Of a stretch of DNA of 64,000 nt, positions 27,968-38,766 are shown one piece after another (position 1 is the first letter of the stretch; each line of letters starts with the position of its first letter). Position numbers and translations under genes: made by a program. The notes beneath the pieces were generated by a model. It ran no database searches. It saw nothing but the letters and a program-made list of their open reading frames with translations, and was not told where the DNA came from. This DNA comes from Paraburkholderia azotifigens (GTDB lineage Bacteria > Pseudomonadota > Gammaproteobacteria > Burkholderiales > Burkholderiaceae), in NCBI RefSeq assembly GCF_007995085.1, contig NZ_VOQS01000005.1, forward strand, positions 1,860,001 to 1,924,000, written 5' to 3'.

Positions 27968-28873
27968 TCAGGTGCCGCATGCGTGGATCAGAAACTGCTG
28001 TAACGCCGTCGCCGGGCCGCTGAGCTGCGCGCCTTTCTGCCAGATCATGCCCGCATCCATCTGCGGCACGGCGTCGAGAACGGGCCGCGCTTCGATACGA
28101 TTGCCTTCGAGCGACCACGGACGAAACACCATATCCGACAGCACGGTCACACCGAAGCCGTGCGCCACGAGCCCGCGGAGCGCTTCCATCGAACTGGTGC
28201 GAAACGCGATATTCGGCACCAGCCCCTTCTTTTTCCAGTAACGCAGCGTCGACTGTTCGCCTTCGTCCACGGTGATCAGGATGTACGGATGCGCCGCGAT
28301 GTCCTTGAGCGACGGCGCGTCGACTTGCGCCAGAGGATGCGTCGGCGCGACCCACAATTGGCGCCGCGAACGGATCAGCACCTGGCTGCTGAACCGGCTC
28401 AACTTCTCGATGTTCGACAGCAGCACCACGCCGATATCAACGTCGCCATCGAGCACGGCGCGCTCGATATCCACGCGCTCCATGTCGCGCAGATCGAACT
28501 CGATGAACGGATACGTCGCGCGAAAACGCGCCAGCAGTTCGGGCAGGAAGTAACCCAGCACCGTGTACGACGCGGCGATGCGCACAGTGCCGCGCATGTC
28601 GTGCGAGCGGAACGGCGGCTTGTGGACGGCGTCGCGCGCGGCGTCCAGCACGCGCCGCGCGTGGTTGTAGAAGTCCTGGCCGTCGGGCGTCAGCGTCACG
28701 CCCTGCGGCAGCCGCTCGAAGAGCCGTGTGCCGAGCCCGTTCTCCAGCGCGAGCACGGCATTGGTGATCGCCGATTGAGACACGTGTTCGTTCGCGGCCG
28801 CCATCGAAAACTGGCCCGTTTGCGCCGCCGCCGCGAAGTAGCGCAACTGCCGGAGTGTGAGATCGAACGCCAT
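27968..28873 (-). CDS. LysR-family regulator, divergent to ferredoxin oxidoreductase
   Basis: This protein has 301 residues. Helix-turn-helix is FDLTLRQLRYFAAAAQTGQF SMAAANEHVSQSAITNAVLA within residues 3-45. The effector domain contains VRIAASYTVLGYFLPELLAR and the acceptance segment GLVAHGFGVTVLSDM. It is transcribed away from the fused indolepyruvate oxidoreductase with a 101-bp shared gap, the usual arrangement of a LysR protein with its target. It converges with the MFS gene of the tricarboxylate region, so control of that gene is less likely. Confidence 0.9.
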   Translation of the reverse strand: MAFDLTLRQLRYFAAAAQTGQFSMAAANEHVSQSAITNAVLALENGLGTRLFERLPQGVTLTPDGQDFYNHARRVLDAARDAVHKPPFRSHDMRGTVRIAASYTVLGYFLPELLARFRATYPFIEFDLRDMERVDIERAVLDGDVDIGVVLLSNIEKLSRFSSQVLIRSRRQLWVAPTHPLAQVDAPSLKDIAAHPYILITVDEGEQSTLRYWKKKGLVPNIAFRTSSMEALRGLVAHGFGVTVLSDMVFRPWSLEGNRIEARPVLDAVPQMDAGMIWQKGAQLSGPATALQQFLIHACGT

Positions 28874-28892
28874 CTGATTTTCGAATACCAGA

Positions 28893-28922
28893 ATTGTCTA
28901 TTTGTGATTTTACGATAGCAAT
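28893..28922. promoter_or_regulatory. Candidate LysR binding site
   Basis: In the divergent gap CTAT (28898-28901) and ATAG (28915-28918) flank 13 nt, inside near-symmetric arms ATTGTCTA and TAGCAAT. This dyad fits the size of a LysR recognition site. A -10-like TATACT follows at about 28933. Confidence 0.45.
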
Positions 28923-28974
28923 TCGGCTTTCTATACTCGGCGAAAAATCACGATTCCCCGGAGACAGCCCTGCC

Positions 28975-31900
28975 ATGAATGCGCCCGATCGAGCCGCGAC
29001 GTCTGAACAATCCGAACTATCCGAGCTATCCAGCGTCACGCTGGAAGACAAATACACGCTGGAAAAAGGCCGCGTGTACATCAGCGGCACGCAGGCGCTG
29101 GTGCGTCTGCCGATGCTGCAAAAGGCGCGCGATCTCAAAGCGGGTTTGAACACGGCGGGCTTCATCTCCGGCTATCGCGGATCGCCGCTCGGCGCGCTCG
29201 ATCAGTCGCTGTGGAAAGCGAAAAAGCATCTGCAGGCCAACGACATCGTCTTCCAGCCGGGTGTCAACGAAGACCTTGCCGCGACGGCCGTCTGGGGCAC
29301 GCAGCAGATCAACCTGTGGCCGGGCGCGACGCGCGACGGCGTGTTCGGCATGTGGTACGGCAAAGGCCCGGGCGTCGACCGGACGGGTGACGTCTTCAAG
29401 CATGCGAATTCCGCGGGCAGCGACGCGCGCGGCGGCGTACTCGTGCTGGCGGGCGACGACCACGCGGCGAAGTCGTCTTCCGTCGCGCATCAGTCGGAGC
29501 ATGCGTTCATCGCGGCGGGCATTCCCGTGCTGTATCCCGCGAACGTGCAGGAGTATCTGGACTACGGCCTGCACGGCTGGGCGATGAGCCGCTACTCGGG
29601 CCTGTGGGTCGCGATGAAGTGCGTGACGGACGTGATCGAATCGACGGCTTCGATCGATCTCGATCCGGAGCGCGTGGAGATCGTCACGCCGACCGGTTAC
29701 GCGATGCCCCAAGGCGGCCTGAACATCCGCTGGCCCGATGCGCCGCTCGCGCAAGAGGCGCGGCTGCTCGACGAGAAGTGGTACGCGGCGCTCGCCTATA
29801 TCCGCGCGAACAAGCTGAACCGCGTCGTGATCGATTCCGACAAGCCGCGCTTTGGCATCATCACGGCGGGCAAGGCGTATCTCGACGTGCGTCAGGCACT
29901 GAGCGATCTCGGTCTCGACGACGATACCTGCGCGAAGATCGGTTTGCGCGTGCTTAAAGTGGGCTGCGTGTGGCCTCTCGATGCGCAGGACGCGCGCGCG
30001 TTCGCGACGGGTCTGGAAGAGATTCTCGTCGTCGAAGAAAAGCGCCAGATTCTCGAATACGCGCTCAAGGAAGAGCTATATAACTGGCGCGAGGACGTGC
30101 GCCCGAAGATCTACGGCAAGTTCGACGAACGCGACAATGAAGGCGGCGAATGGTCGGTGCCGCGCGGCGACTGGCTGTTGCCTGCGCATTACGAACTGTC
30201 GCCCGCGCTGATCGCGAAGGCGATTGCGCGCCGCCTCGCTCGCGCGGATCTGCCGGAAGACGTGCGCGCACGCATGCTCGCGCGTGTCGCGATCATCGAA
30301 GCAAAAGAGCGCGAGGCCGCGAAGCCGCGCGTCGCCGTCGAGCGCAAGCCGTGGTTCTGCTCGGGCTGTCCGCACAACACGTCGACGAATGTGCCGGAAG
30401 GCTCGCGTGCGCTCGCGGGCATCGGCTGCCATTACATGTCGATGTGGATGGACCGGAAGACGGAGACGTTCAGTCAGATGGGCGGCGAAGGCGTCGCGTG
30501 GATCGGCCAGATGCATTTCTCCGGCGACAAACACGTGTTCGTGAATCTCGGCGACGGCACTTATTTCCACTCGGGTCTGCTCGCGATTCGCGCCGCGATC
30601 GCGGCGAACGCGAACATCACGTACAAGGTGCTCTACAACGATGCCGTCGCGATGACGGGCGGCCAGCCCGTCGACGGCGTGCTGACCGTGCCGCAGATCG
30701 CGCATCAGGTGCACGCCGAAGGCGCGAAGCGAATCGTCATCGTCACCGACGAACCGGAGAAGTATCACTCGGGCATCGCGCTGCCTGCAGGCGTCGACGT
30801 GCATCATCGCGATCAGCTGGACACCGTTCAGCGCGCGCTGCGCGACGTGTCGGGCACGACGGTGCTGATCTACGATCAGACCTGCGCAACGGAGAAGCGC
30901 CGCCGCCGCAAGCGCGGCACGTATCCCGATCCCGCGCGCCGCGCGTTCATCAACGACGCCGTGTGCGAAGGCTGCGGCGATTGCTCGGTGCAATCGAACT
31001 GCCTGTCCGTCGAGCCGCTCGATACGCCGCTCGGCACGAAGCGCAAGATCAATCAGTCGTCGTGCAACAAGGACTTTTCGTGCGTGAAGGGCTTCTGCCC
31101 GAGCTTCGTCACGGCGGAAGGCGCGCAGCTTCGCAAACCTCGGGCAGCGGGCGGCGACAAGAGCACTGGCAAGATCGACTTCGACGCGCTCCCGGCGCCG
31201 TCGCTGCCGGCGCTCGCGCGGCCGTACGGCATTCTCGTGACGGGTGTCGGCGGCACGGGCGTCGTGACGATCGGCGGGCTGATCGGCATGGCCGCGCATA
31301 TCGAACGCAAGGGCGTCACCGTGCTCGACATGGCGGGCCTCGCGCAAAAAGGCGGCGCCGTGCTGAGCCATGTGCAGCTCGCATCCGCGCCCGACGCGCT
31401 GCACGCGACGCGCATCGCCACGGGCGAGGCGCGGCTCGTGATCGGCTGCGACGCGATCGTGTCGGCTTCCAACGATGTGCTGTCGCGCACGCAGCACGGC
31501 GTGACGGTTGCTGCCATCAACAGCGGCGCGACGCCGACGGCCGAGTTCGTCAAGAACCCGAAGTGGACGTTCCCGGGCACGCAGACGGAAGCGGAACTGC
31601 GCGACAGCATCGGCGAAGGATGTGCGTTCATCGATGCCAACGCGCTCGCGCTGACGCTGCTCGGCGACACGATTTATAGCAACCCGCTGCTGCTCGGCTA
31701 TACGTGGCAGAAGGGCTGGCTGCCGCTGCAACTGTCGAGTCTGCTGCGCGCGATCGAACTCAATGGCGTCGCCGTCGAGAAGAATCAACAGGCGTTCAAC
31801 TGGGGCCGCTATATCGCGCAACATGGCGACGCCGCCGTTCGCGCGCTCGTCAAACCGGCTGCCGCGCCGCAAGCAGTTGTCATGCAGATGCCCGAATCGC

Positions 31901-32565
31901 TCGACAAGCTGATCGCCTCGCGCGAGGCGTTGTTGAGGGCTTACCAGAATGATGCGTATGCGCGGCGGTATCGGCTGGTGGTCGACGGCATTCGCGCGAA
32001 GGAAGTGGAAATCGCCGGGCATTCGAAGCTGCCGCTGACGCGCGCCGTCGCGACGAATCTGGCGAAGCTCATGACCTACAAGGATGAATACGAGGTCGCG
32101 CGCCTTTACGCCGATCCTGCTTATCTGGAGAAATTGCGCCAGCAGTTCGAGGGCGAGCCAGGACGCGACTACAAGCTCAGCTTTTATCTCGCTCCGCCGC
32201 TGCTCGCGAAGCGCGACGAACGCGGACATCTGCAGAAGAAGCGCTTTGGTCCATGGATCCTGCCCGCGTTCCGTGTTCTCGCGCGTATGAAGGGACTGCG
32301 CGGCACGGCGCTCGACGTGTTCGGCAAAACGGCCGAGCGGCGCTCGGAGCGGCAGCTGATCGCCGACTATGTCGCACTCGTCGACGAGTTCCGCGCGACA
32401 CTCACTTTCGAACGCCTGCCCGTGGCGCTGCAACTGGCCAGCCTGCCCGACGATATCCGCGGCTTCGGTCATGTGAAGGAGCGCAATCTCGAGGCAGCGG
32501 CGAAGAAGCGGCAGCGATTGCTCGACGACTACAGGACGCCCGAGCGTTTGACAGCGAGCGCGTGA
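28975..32565 (+). CDS. Fused indolepyruvate ferredoxin oxidoreductase
   Basis: This protein has 1196 residues from the ATG at 28975 (MNAPDRAATSEQ), with GGAG upstream; the frame extends back to 28894. Domain order is the pyrimidine/TPP half (FISGYRGSPLGALDQ), the motif CSGCPHNTSTNVPEGSRALA, the TPP site LGDGTYFHSGLLAIRA with YNDAVAMTGGQPVDG, cysteine-rich text CEGCGDCSVQSNC and CNKDFSCVKGFCPS for Fe-S clusters, and the gamma domain GILVTGVGGTGVVTIGGLIG near residue 755. It should oxidatively decarboxylate aryl- or branched 2-oxoacids to acyl-CoA with ferredoxin, as in aromatic amino-acid breakdown. Fused alpha/gamma forms of this length are normal in proteobacteria. A LysR gene is divergent and a rho-independent terminator follows. 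Confidence 0.93.
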   Translation: MNAPDRAATSEQSELSELSSVTLEDKYTLEKGRVYISGTQALVRLPMLQKARDLKAGLNTAGFISGYRGSPLGALDQSLWKAKKHLQANDIVFQPGVNEDLAATAVWGTQQINLWPGATRDGVFGMWYGKGPGVDRTGDVFKHANSAGSDARGGVLVLAGDDHAAKSSSVAHQSEHAFIAAGIPVLYPANVQEYLDYGLHGWAMSRYSGLWVAMKCVTDVIESTASIDLDPERVEIVTPTGYAMPQGGLNIRWPDAPLAQEARLLDEKWYAALAYIRANKLNRVVIDSDKPRFGIITAGKAYLDVRQALSDLGLDDDTCAKIGLRVLKVGCVWPLDAQDARAFATGLEEILVVEEKRQILEYALKEELYNWREDVRPKIYGKFDERDNEGGEWSVPRGDWLLPAHYELSPALIAKAIARRLARADLPEDVRARMLARVAIIEAKEREAAKPRVAVERKPWFCSGCPHNTSTNVPEGSRALAGIGCHYMSMWMDRKTETFSQMGGEGVAWIGQMHFSGDKHVFVNLGDGTYFHSGLLAIRAAIAANANITYKVLYNDAVAMTGGQPVDGVLTVPQIAHQVHAEGAKRIVIVTDEPEKYHSGIALPAGVDVHHRDQLDTVQRALRDVSGTTVLIYDQTCATEKRRRRKRGTYPDPARRAFINDAVCEGCGDCSVQSNCLSVEPLDTPLGTKRKINQSSCNKDFSCVKGFCPSFVTAEGAQLRKPRAAGGDKSTGKIDFDALPAPSLPALARPYGILVTGVGGTGVVTIGGLIGMAAHIERKGVTVLDMAGLAQKGGAVLSHVQLASAPDALHATRIATGEARLVIGCDAIVSASNDVLSRTQHGVTVAAINSGATPTAEFVKNPKWTFPGTQTEAELRDSIGEGCAFIDANALALTLLGDTIYSNPLLLGYTWQKGWLPLQLSSLLRAIELNGVAVEKNQQAFNWGRYIAQHGDAAVRALVKPAAAPQAVVMQMPESLDKLIASREALLRAYQNDAYARRYRLVVDGIRAKEVEIAGHSKLPLTRAVATNLAKLMTYKDEYEVARLYADPAYLEKLRQQFEGEPGRDYKLSFYLAPPLLAKRDERGHLQKKRFGPWILPAFRVLARMKGLRGTALDVFGKTAERRSERQLIADYVALVDEFRATLTFERLPVALQLASLPDDIRGFGHVKERNLEAAAKKRQRLLDDYRTPERLTASA

Positions 32566-32599
32566 GATGGGTTGAATGACTTCCGGCTGCTGAAGTCGA

Positions 32600-32637
32600 A
32601 CGGGAGTGGATTGCTCGAGGGCAGCCGCTCCCGTTTT
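32600..32637 (+). terminator. Rho-independent terminator
   Basis: ACGGGAGTGG (32600-32609) pairs with CCGCTCCCGT (32625-32634), followed by TTT. It ends the ferredoxin oxidoreductase transcript. Confidence 0.8.
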
Positions 32638-32667
32638 CGCGCTTATAGACGCTTCGCGAGGTGCAGC

Positions 32668-32865
32668 ATGGTTACGTTCTTCTTCCGCCGCACATTCGCG
32701 CGATTGGGCCTGATCGGCTTGACCGGCCTGATCGGCCTGATCGGCTTGCTCGCGTGCATGATCGTCGGCTGCTCGGCATCAGCGCCGCCGCAAACGGCAA
32801 GTCGCGCAGAGACGCCTTCGTGCAGCGCGCCAGGTCACTTCTGCGAGACGTTCTTCGGCCCGTGA
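32668..32865 (+). CDS. Small putative lipoprotein
   Basis: This predicted protein has 65 residues from the ATG at 32668 (MVTFFFRRTFARLG), with GAGGTG upstream. Arg residues are followed by a hydrophobic stretch GLIGLTGLIGLIGLLACMIV and then GCSAS, which fits a lipobox (I-V-G-C). The mature part is short and has two further Cys (PSCSAPGHFCETFFGP). The hydrophobic segment is encoded by several 9-bp repeats of CTGATCGGC type. I do not recognise a family. It starts 30 bp after the previous terminator, so it would need its own promoter. It could also be a chance frame. Confidence 0.45.
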   Translation: MVTFFFRRTFARLGLIGLTGLIGLIGLLACMIVGCSASAPPQTASRAETPSCSAPGHFCETFFGP

Positions 32866-32895
32866 GCCAGGGTGTTTCGCAAATACCGCGGGGAC

Positions 32896-32958
32896 AAAAA
32901 GAAAAGCCCACCAGGCTGGTGGGCTGAATCCATATCAGGAGGAGACATGGAGGAGACA
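32896..32958 (-). ncRNA. Candidate anti-Shine-Dalgarno small RNA
   Basis: Read leftward, a near-consensus sigma-70 promoter (32965-32992) is followed after about 7 nt by roughly 63 nt. This stretch has two C/U-rich motifs, TGTCTCCTCC and TGTCTCCTCC-like ATGTCTCCTCC, and then a perfect hairpin and T-tract. CTCCTCC is complementary to GGAGGAG-type ribosome binding sites. A short RNA with unpaired CUCC motifs ahead of a terminator matches the design of known trans-acting sRNAs that block translation starts, including carbon-utilisation sRNAs in Burkholderia. No ORF explains the region. Exact ends are estimates from the promoter and terminator. Confidence 0.72.
32905..32925 (-). terminator. Strong rho-independent terminator of the small RNA
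   Basis: AGCCCACCAG and CTGGTGGGCT form a perfect inverted repeat with a single central base. On the minus strand it is followed by TTTTCTTTTTG. It is the clearest terminator in the window and has no supported protein gene just upstream on that strand. Confidence 0.88.
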
Positions 32959-32964
32959 GTCCTA

Positions 32965-32992
32965 AGTATAAACCCGTATCTCAATAATGCAA
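32965..32992 (-). promoter_or_regulatory. Sigma-70 promoter of the small RNA
   Basis: On the minus strand TTGCAT (32992-32987), a 16-nt spacer and TATACT (32970-32965) give a near-consensus promoter. The start is expected near 32958. Confidence 0.72.
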
Positions 32993-33289
32993 GCGCGATG
33001 TGTCGCAACAGCGACATCCGCTGTGTCACGTCCGTTCGCCTGCGCTGCCGTGCCGCTGACGATGGGTCTCGCCGGTTGCGTGGTTGATCGCGTCCTTCAT
33101 CGCGGGCTTGCATCGCATGTCGGCGCAAGGCCGCGACGAACGGAAACACGACGAAGCTGGCCATCAGCTTCGTGATGACGATGGAAAGCGTCGTGGCAGG
33201 ATGTCCGGCCGCAACGCCGGGACCGGCGGCCGCGATGACGGCGACGGGTGCCGCGCATCGGCTGAAGCGCGGCCACAACGGCGCGGCGC

Positions 33290-33602
33290 GCCCCCGCTGA
33301 TCCGCCGATCCATACGGCAAGCCCTGCTCGGGCAGATACACGCTGCGCGCGGGCATCATCGCCCCGTCGACCCACGTCTCGACGCCCGTGAGCCACACGC
33401 CCGCCCCGATTGCACGATCCACGATGCCGAGGTCGTCGAAGATCTCCAGTGTGCGGGGCGTGATGCCGCGCGCCTCGCAGAAGAAGCCGCGCGCCGGCAT
33501 CCCGTCGATCACGCATACGCCGATGCCATCGCGCTGCAATCCGGTTCCGGGCAGCAGCCCCACCGGACGGGCGCCGACCACGAGCACATCCACGCCTTCC
33601 AT
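33290..33602 (-). pseudogene. Remnant of a FAD-dependent aromatic monooxygenase
   Basis: An ATG at 33602, with GAGGAG upstream, opens EGVDVLVVGARPVGLLPGTG. This is a corrupted form of the FAD-binding motif VDVLVVGAGPVGLxxA of phenol or polyketide hydroxylases. Family text follows: CEARGITPRTLEIFDDLGIV, GVWLTGVETWV and YLPEQGLPYG. After about 105 codons similarity stops; the frame continues into unrelated sequence (ITKLMASFVVFPFVAALRR) and shadows of the small RNA before ending at 32835. A normal enzyme has 500-600 residues, so this is a truncated, decaying gene. It marks the gap between the oxidoreductase and katG as a degraded zone. Confidence 0.7.
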
Positions 33603-36199
<2,597 letters not shown>

Positions 36200-36513
36200 A
36201 GCAGGCGCGCGGCAGCGTGAGGGTTGCGTTGCCGCGCTATTGGTTCAATCGCTCAATGTCGCTCAATACGCGCGGGGAATGACAGGCCCCGCATCGATTA
36301 CGTCATGTTGTGACATTTACCGGGACATTGCTCGCATCGCGATGCGGATAAGCCATTCAAGCCGTCGCCGAAACCGCTCGCCCGAAACCGTGCGGTGTCG
36401 CAGGGAATCGACGCTCAGCAAGACGAGACCGTCCGGCACGTCCCGCACAGCCGTCGAACCCAGCCATCGCGGCCCTATGCCTTGGAGCGGCCCGGCGGCG
36501 GATGTGACGATCG
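36200..36513. other. Gene-free stretch between katG and a small convergent gene
   Basis: Right after katG a hairpin GCGCGGCA / TGCCGCGC (about 36208-36238) could act as a weak terminator. The rest shows no supported gene; ORFs here lack ribosome sites. Confidence 0.4.
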
Positions 36514-36729
36514 TCAGACGCAATGCTCGTCGATCCACTCCTTGGCCCATTCCGTCGCGAAGGTGATCGCTTCTTTGCCATCGACGAAGTTACCGGGTAC
36601 CTGAAACTCGTACGTCTCTGCGGAAATATCTTCGGCGCCCGGCCGATAGATGCGCACATTCGCGACCACGTTACCGTCCGCGACGCCAGCCGTTACGCCG
36701 AGGGTGCAAGACGAATAGGTTATCTCCAT
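36514..36729 (-). CDS. Small soluble protein of unknown function (71 aa)
   Basis: The ATG at 36729 is preceded by GGGGAG. The product (MEITYSSCTLGVTAGVADGN ... EYQVPG-like YEFQVPGNFVDGKEAITFA, ending EWAKEWIDEHCV) reads as a compact beta-sheet plus C-terminal helix with two Cys. There is no signal or membrane segment. Small proteins of this layout are frequent in Burkholderia but I cannot name a function. It is transcribed alone, divergent to phoU. Confidence 0.65.
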   Translation of the reverse strand: MEITYSSCTLGVTAGVADGNVVANVRIYRPGAEDISAETYEFQVPGNFVDGKEAITFATEWAKEWIDEHCV

Positions 36730-37065
36730 GCTGCTGCTCCCCTGGTTCGCCAGTGATGTTCTCATGCGGGTGCATTGAACCTCTGTGCGAGGCTCCAGCA
36801 ATCGACATGCCCCGCATGATGGCACCGCATCCACAAGCGACGCGTAACAGACATCCCGCCGTAGCGGCAGGAAAGATCGGACCAGAAGAGTGGTCATCAG
36901 GCAACGCGTCCGCGCAAAACCGCCGCATCGCTTGCACATGCATTTTTGCGCCGCTACCATAAAACCATATATACGGTTTTCGATTTCGCGGATGCGCGCG
37001 GAACAGGCCGGTCAGAGACTAAACCGCATCACATCGCTCAAGCTGCGCGGCAAAGGGGGCGCATC
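36730..37065. promoter_or_regulatory. Divergent region upstream of phoU with an AT-rich dyad
   Basis: This 336-bp gap holds AAAACC-ATATATAC-GGTTTT at 36961-36980, an inverted repeat matching at 18 of 20 positions and lying 86 bp before the phoU start. The AT core is striking in this GC-rich DNA and could be a -10 region overlapped by an operator. No PHO-box repeat was recognised. Confidence 0.45.
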
Positions 37066-37773
37066 ATGTCCGACAAGCATCTCTCAAGTCAATTCGACGC
37101 CGCGCTCAACACGCTGTCCACCCATCTGCTGGCAATGGGCGGCATGGTCGAAAGACAGACCACTCGCTGTCTGACGCTGATCGACGACTACGATCCCGCA
37201 CTCGTGCAGGAAATCCGCGACAGCGAGCGCGAGCTCAACGCGCTCGAAATAGAAATCGACGAAGAGATACATCGCGTCATTGCGCGCCGGCAGCCCGCTG
37301 CACGCGACCTGCGTCTGCTGATGGCCATGTCGAAGTGCGTGACCAATCTCGAACGGATGGGCGACGAAGCACGCAAGATCTCCAAGCGCATGCGGCGCAT
37401 TGACGAGAACGGCGGAATCTCGAGTATTCCGCTGACCGAGTTGCGCAGTTCGGGGGAAATGGCGGCGTCCATCCTGCATCGTGTGCTCGACGCGTTCGCG
37501 CGCATGGATGCCGTCGCCGCTGCGCAGATCGTGCGCGACGACCAGGCCATCGACGACGCCTTCCGCGCGTTCGTTCGCAGACTCGTGACGCAGATGAGCG
37601 AGCGGCCCCAAACCGTTTCCGTCGCGCTCGAGTATCTGTTCATTGCCAAAGCGCTCGAACGAATCGGCGATCATGCGAAAAATATCGCCGAATTCGTCGT
37701 GTTCGTCGTCAAAGGCCGCGATGTACGGCACATTCCACTGGGCGAACTCGAGCGCGAAGCGCTGACCACCTGA
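37066..37773 (+). CDS. phoU: Phosphate signalling regulator PhoU
   Basis: This protein has 235 residues from the ATG at 37066, with AAAGGGGG upstream. It has two PhoU three-helix repeats: MVERQTTRCLTLIDDYDPAL...IDEEIHRVIARRQPAARDLR at residues about 25-90, then EYLFIAKALERIGDHAKNIA near the end. The metal-binding E/DxxxD patterns are NLERMGDEARKI and ALERIGDHAKNI. PhoU damps PhoR/PhoB signalling and Pst phosphate uptake. Here it is separated from any pst or phoBR gene, so this is probably an extra or relocated copy. A stand-alone response regulator follows 195 bp downstream. Confidence 0.93.
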   Translation: MSDKHLSSQFDAALNTLSTHLLAMGGMVERQTTRCLTLIDDYDPALVQEIRDSERELNALEIEIDEEIHRVIARRQPAARDLRLLMAMSKCVTNLERMGDEARKISKRMRRIDENGGISSIPLTELRSSGEMAASILHRVLDAFARMDAVAAAQIVRDDQAIDDAFRAFVRRLVTQMSERPQTVSVALEYLFIAKALERIGDHAKNIAEFVVFVVKGRDVRHIPLGELEREALTT

Positions 37774-37968
37774 AAGACGCGCCCGAGCATTTCCCGTACC
37801 GCGTGGTTATCGCGCGGACACGCGGCATCTTTTGCCTGTAAAGCGTACAAATTGCCGCTAGCCGCTACAGGGCTCGCACGGCGGCAGTGGCTTCAACAGG
37901 GGCTAGAGCGACTCAAGGCCGGGAATACGCGATGCAAGTAGCCATTCATCGAATACAGGAACAGTTCG

Positions 37969-38550
37969 ATGAGCCGCGTATTACTGGTCGACGACGATGC
38001 AAACGTGCGCGATGCGCTCAGCGCCGTGCTCGACGGCGCGGGGCACGACGTTATCACGGCGCGTGACGGCGCCGAAGCGGTGCAGCTCATGCCCGTCGCT
38101 CATCCGCAGGTCATCGTGTCCGACGTGATGATGCCCACGATGGACGGCCCCGATATGGTGCGTACGATCCGATCGATGCCCGCATTCCAGCGCGTGCCCG
38201 TCATCCTCATGTCCGCGCTGGTGACGACGCCATCTGTCCCCGTCGCCGCGATGCTTCGAAAGCCGTTCCCGCCCGGGAAACTGCTGGAATTGCTCGACCG
38301 CTTCGACGACACGCGGAAACAGGTGCCGCACGGCGAAAACGAAAGCGCGCGTTCTGCCGGTTCGTGTCGCGCTCATATACGCAGAGGCATCGAACTGGCC
38401 GATGCCCAGGAAAAGCGCGTGTACAGACTTCAGCGCCTCGGCTTCGATACGCGCCTCGCAGAGGACTTGCATAACTCCTTGAAGGGCAGTGTCGCCGCAC
38501 TCGTCCAGTTCAGGCGAACCTGCGAGTGCGGCGGGCCGATACGCTGGTAG
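37969..38550 (+). CDS. Stand-alone response regulator receiver protein
   Basis: This protein has 193 residues. The receiver domain has the acidic pocket Asp8-Asp9, phosphoacceptor Asp52 (IVSDVMMPTMDG), Ser82 (ILMSAL) and Lys98 (LRKPFPPGKLLELLDRF). Behind it is a ~70-residue tail with a helix (RRGIELADAQEKRVYRLQRL) and no DNA-binding or enzyme domain. Such proteins pass phosphate within multistep relays or bind a partner. No sensor kinase is next to it; the giant HAMP kinase at the left edge is the only one in the window, which does not prove pairing. Confidence 0.85.
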   Translation: MSRVLLVDDDANVRDALSAVLDGAGHDVITARDGAEAVQLMPVAHPQVIVSDVMMPTMDGPDMVRTIRSMPAFQRVPVILMSALVTTPSVPVAAMLRKPFPPGKLLELLDRFDDTRKQVPHGENESARSAGSCRAHIRRGIELADAQEKRVYRLQRLGFDTRLAEDLHNSLKGSVAALVQFRRTCECGGPIRW

Positions 38551-38766
38551 CCGACGGTGCCGGGCATGCTTCCGCGAACAGCGAATCGCCACTCCCGGCG
38601 TCCTCGTCATTCATTCGTGCGTCGATCCATCCACGATAGCGAACGTGCCGCACGCGGGTCTCGCAGGAAAGCACCGTGACGCATATGAATAGCTCGAATG
38701 CTTTCTTGTCCTGACGTATTGCGTCGACAAGAATGAGCGCTCAACCACGTCACCCAGCTCATTCCC

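Noticed and set aside
30076..32472. Leftward 798-codon frame inside the ferredoxin oxidoreductase
   Set aside because: It is antisense to a fully conserved enzyme and has no family motif.
32947..33087. Rightward ORF starting ATGGAGGAGACA with a GGAGGAG box
   Set aside because: The apparent ribosome site is the complement of the small RNA's CUCC motifs. The peptide has no family pattern, while the opposite strand has a promoter and terminator.
36317..36550. 77-codon leftward frame after katG
   Set aside because: It has no ribosome site, overlaps a better-supported small gene, and has random-like composition.
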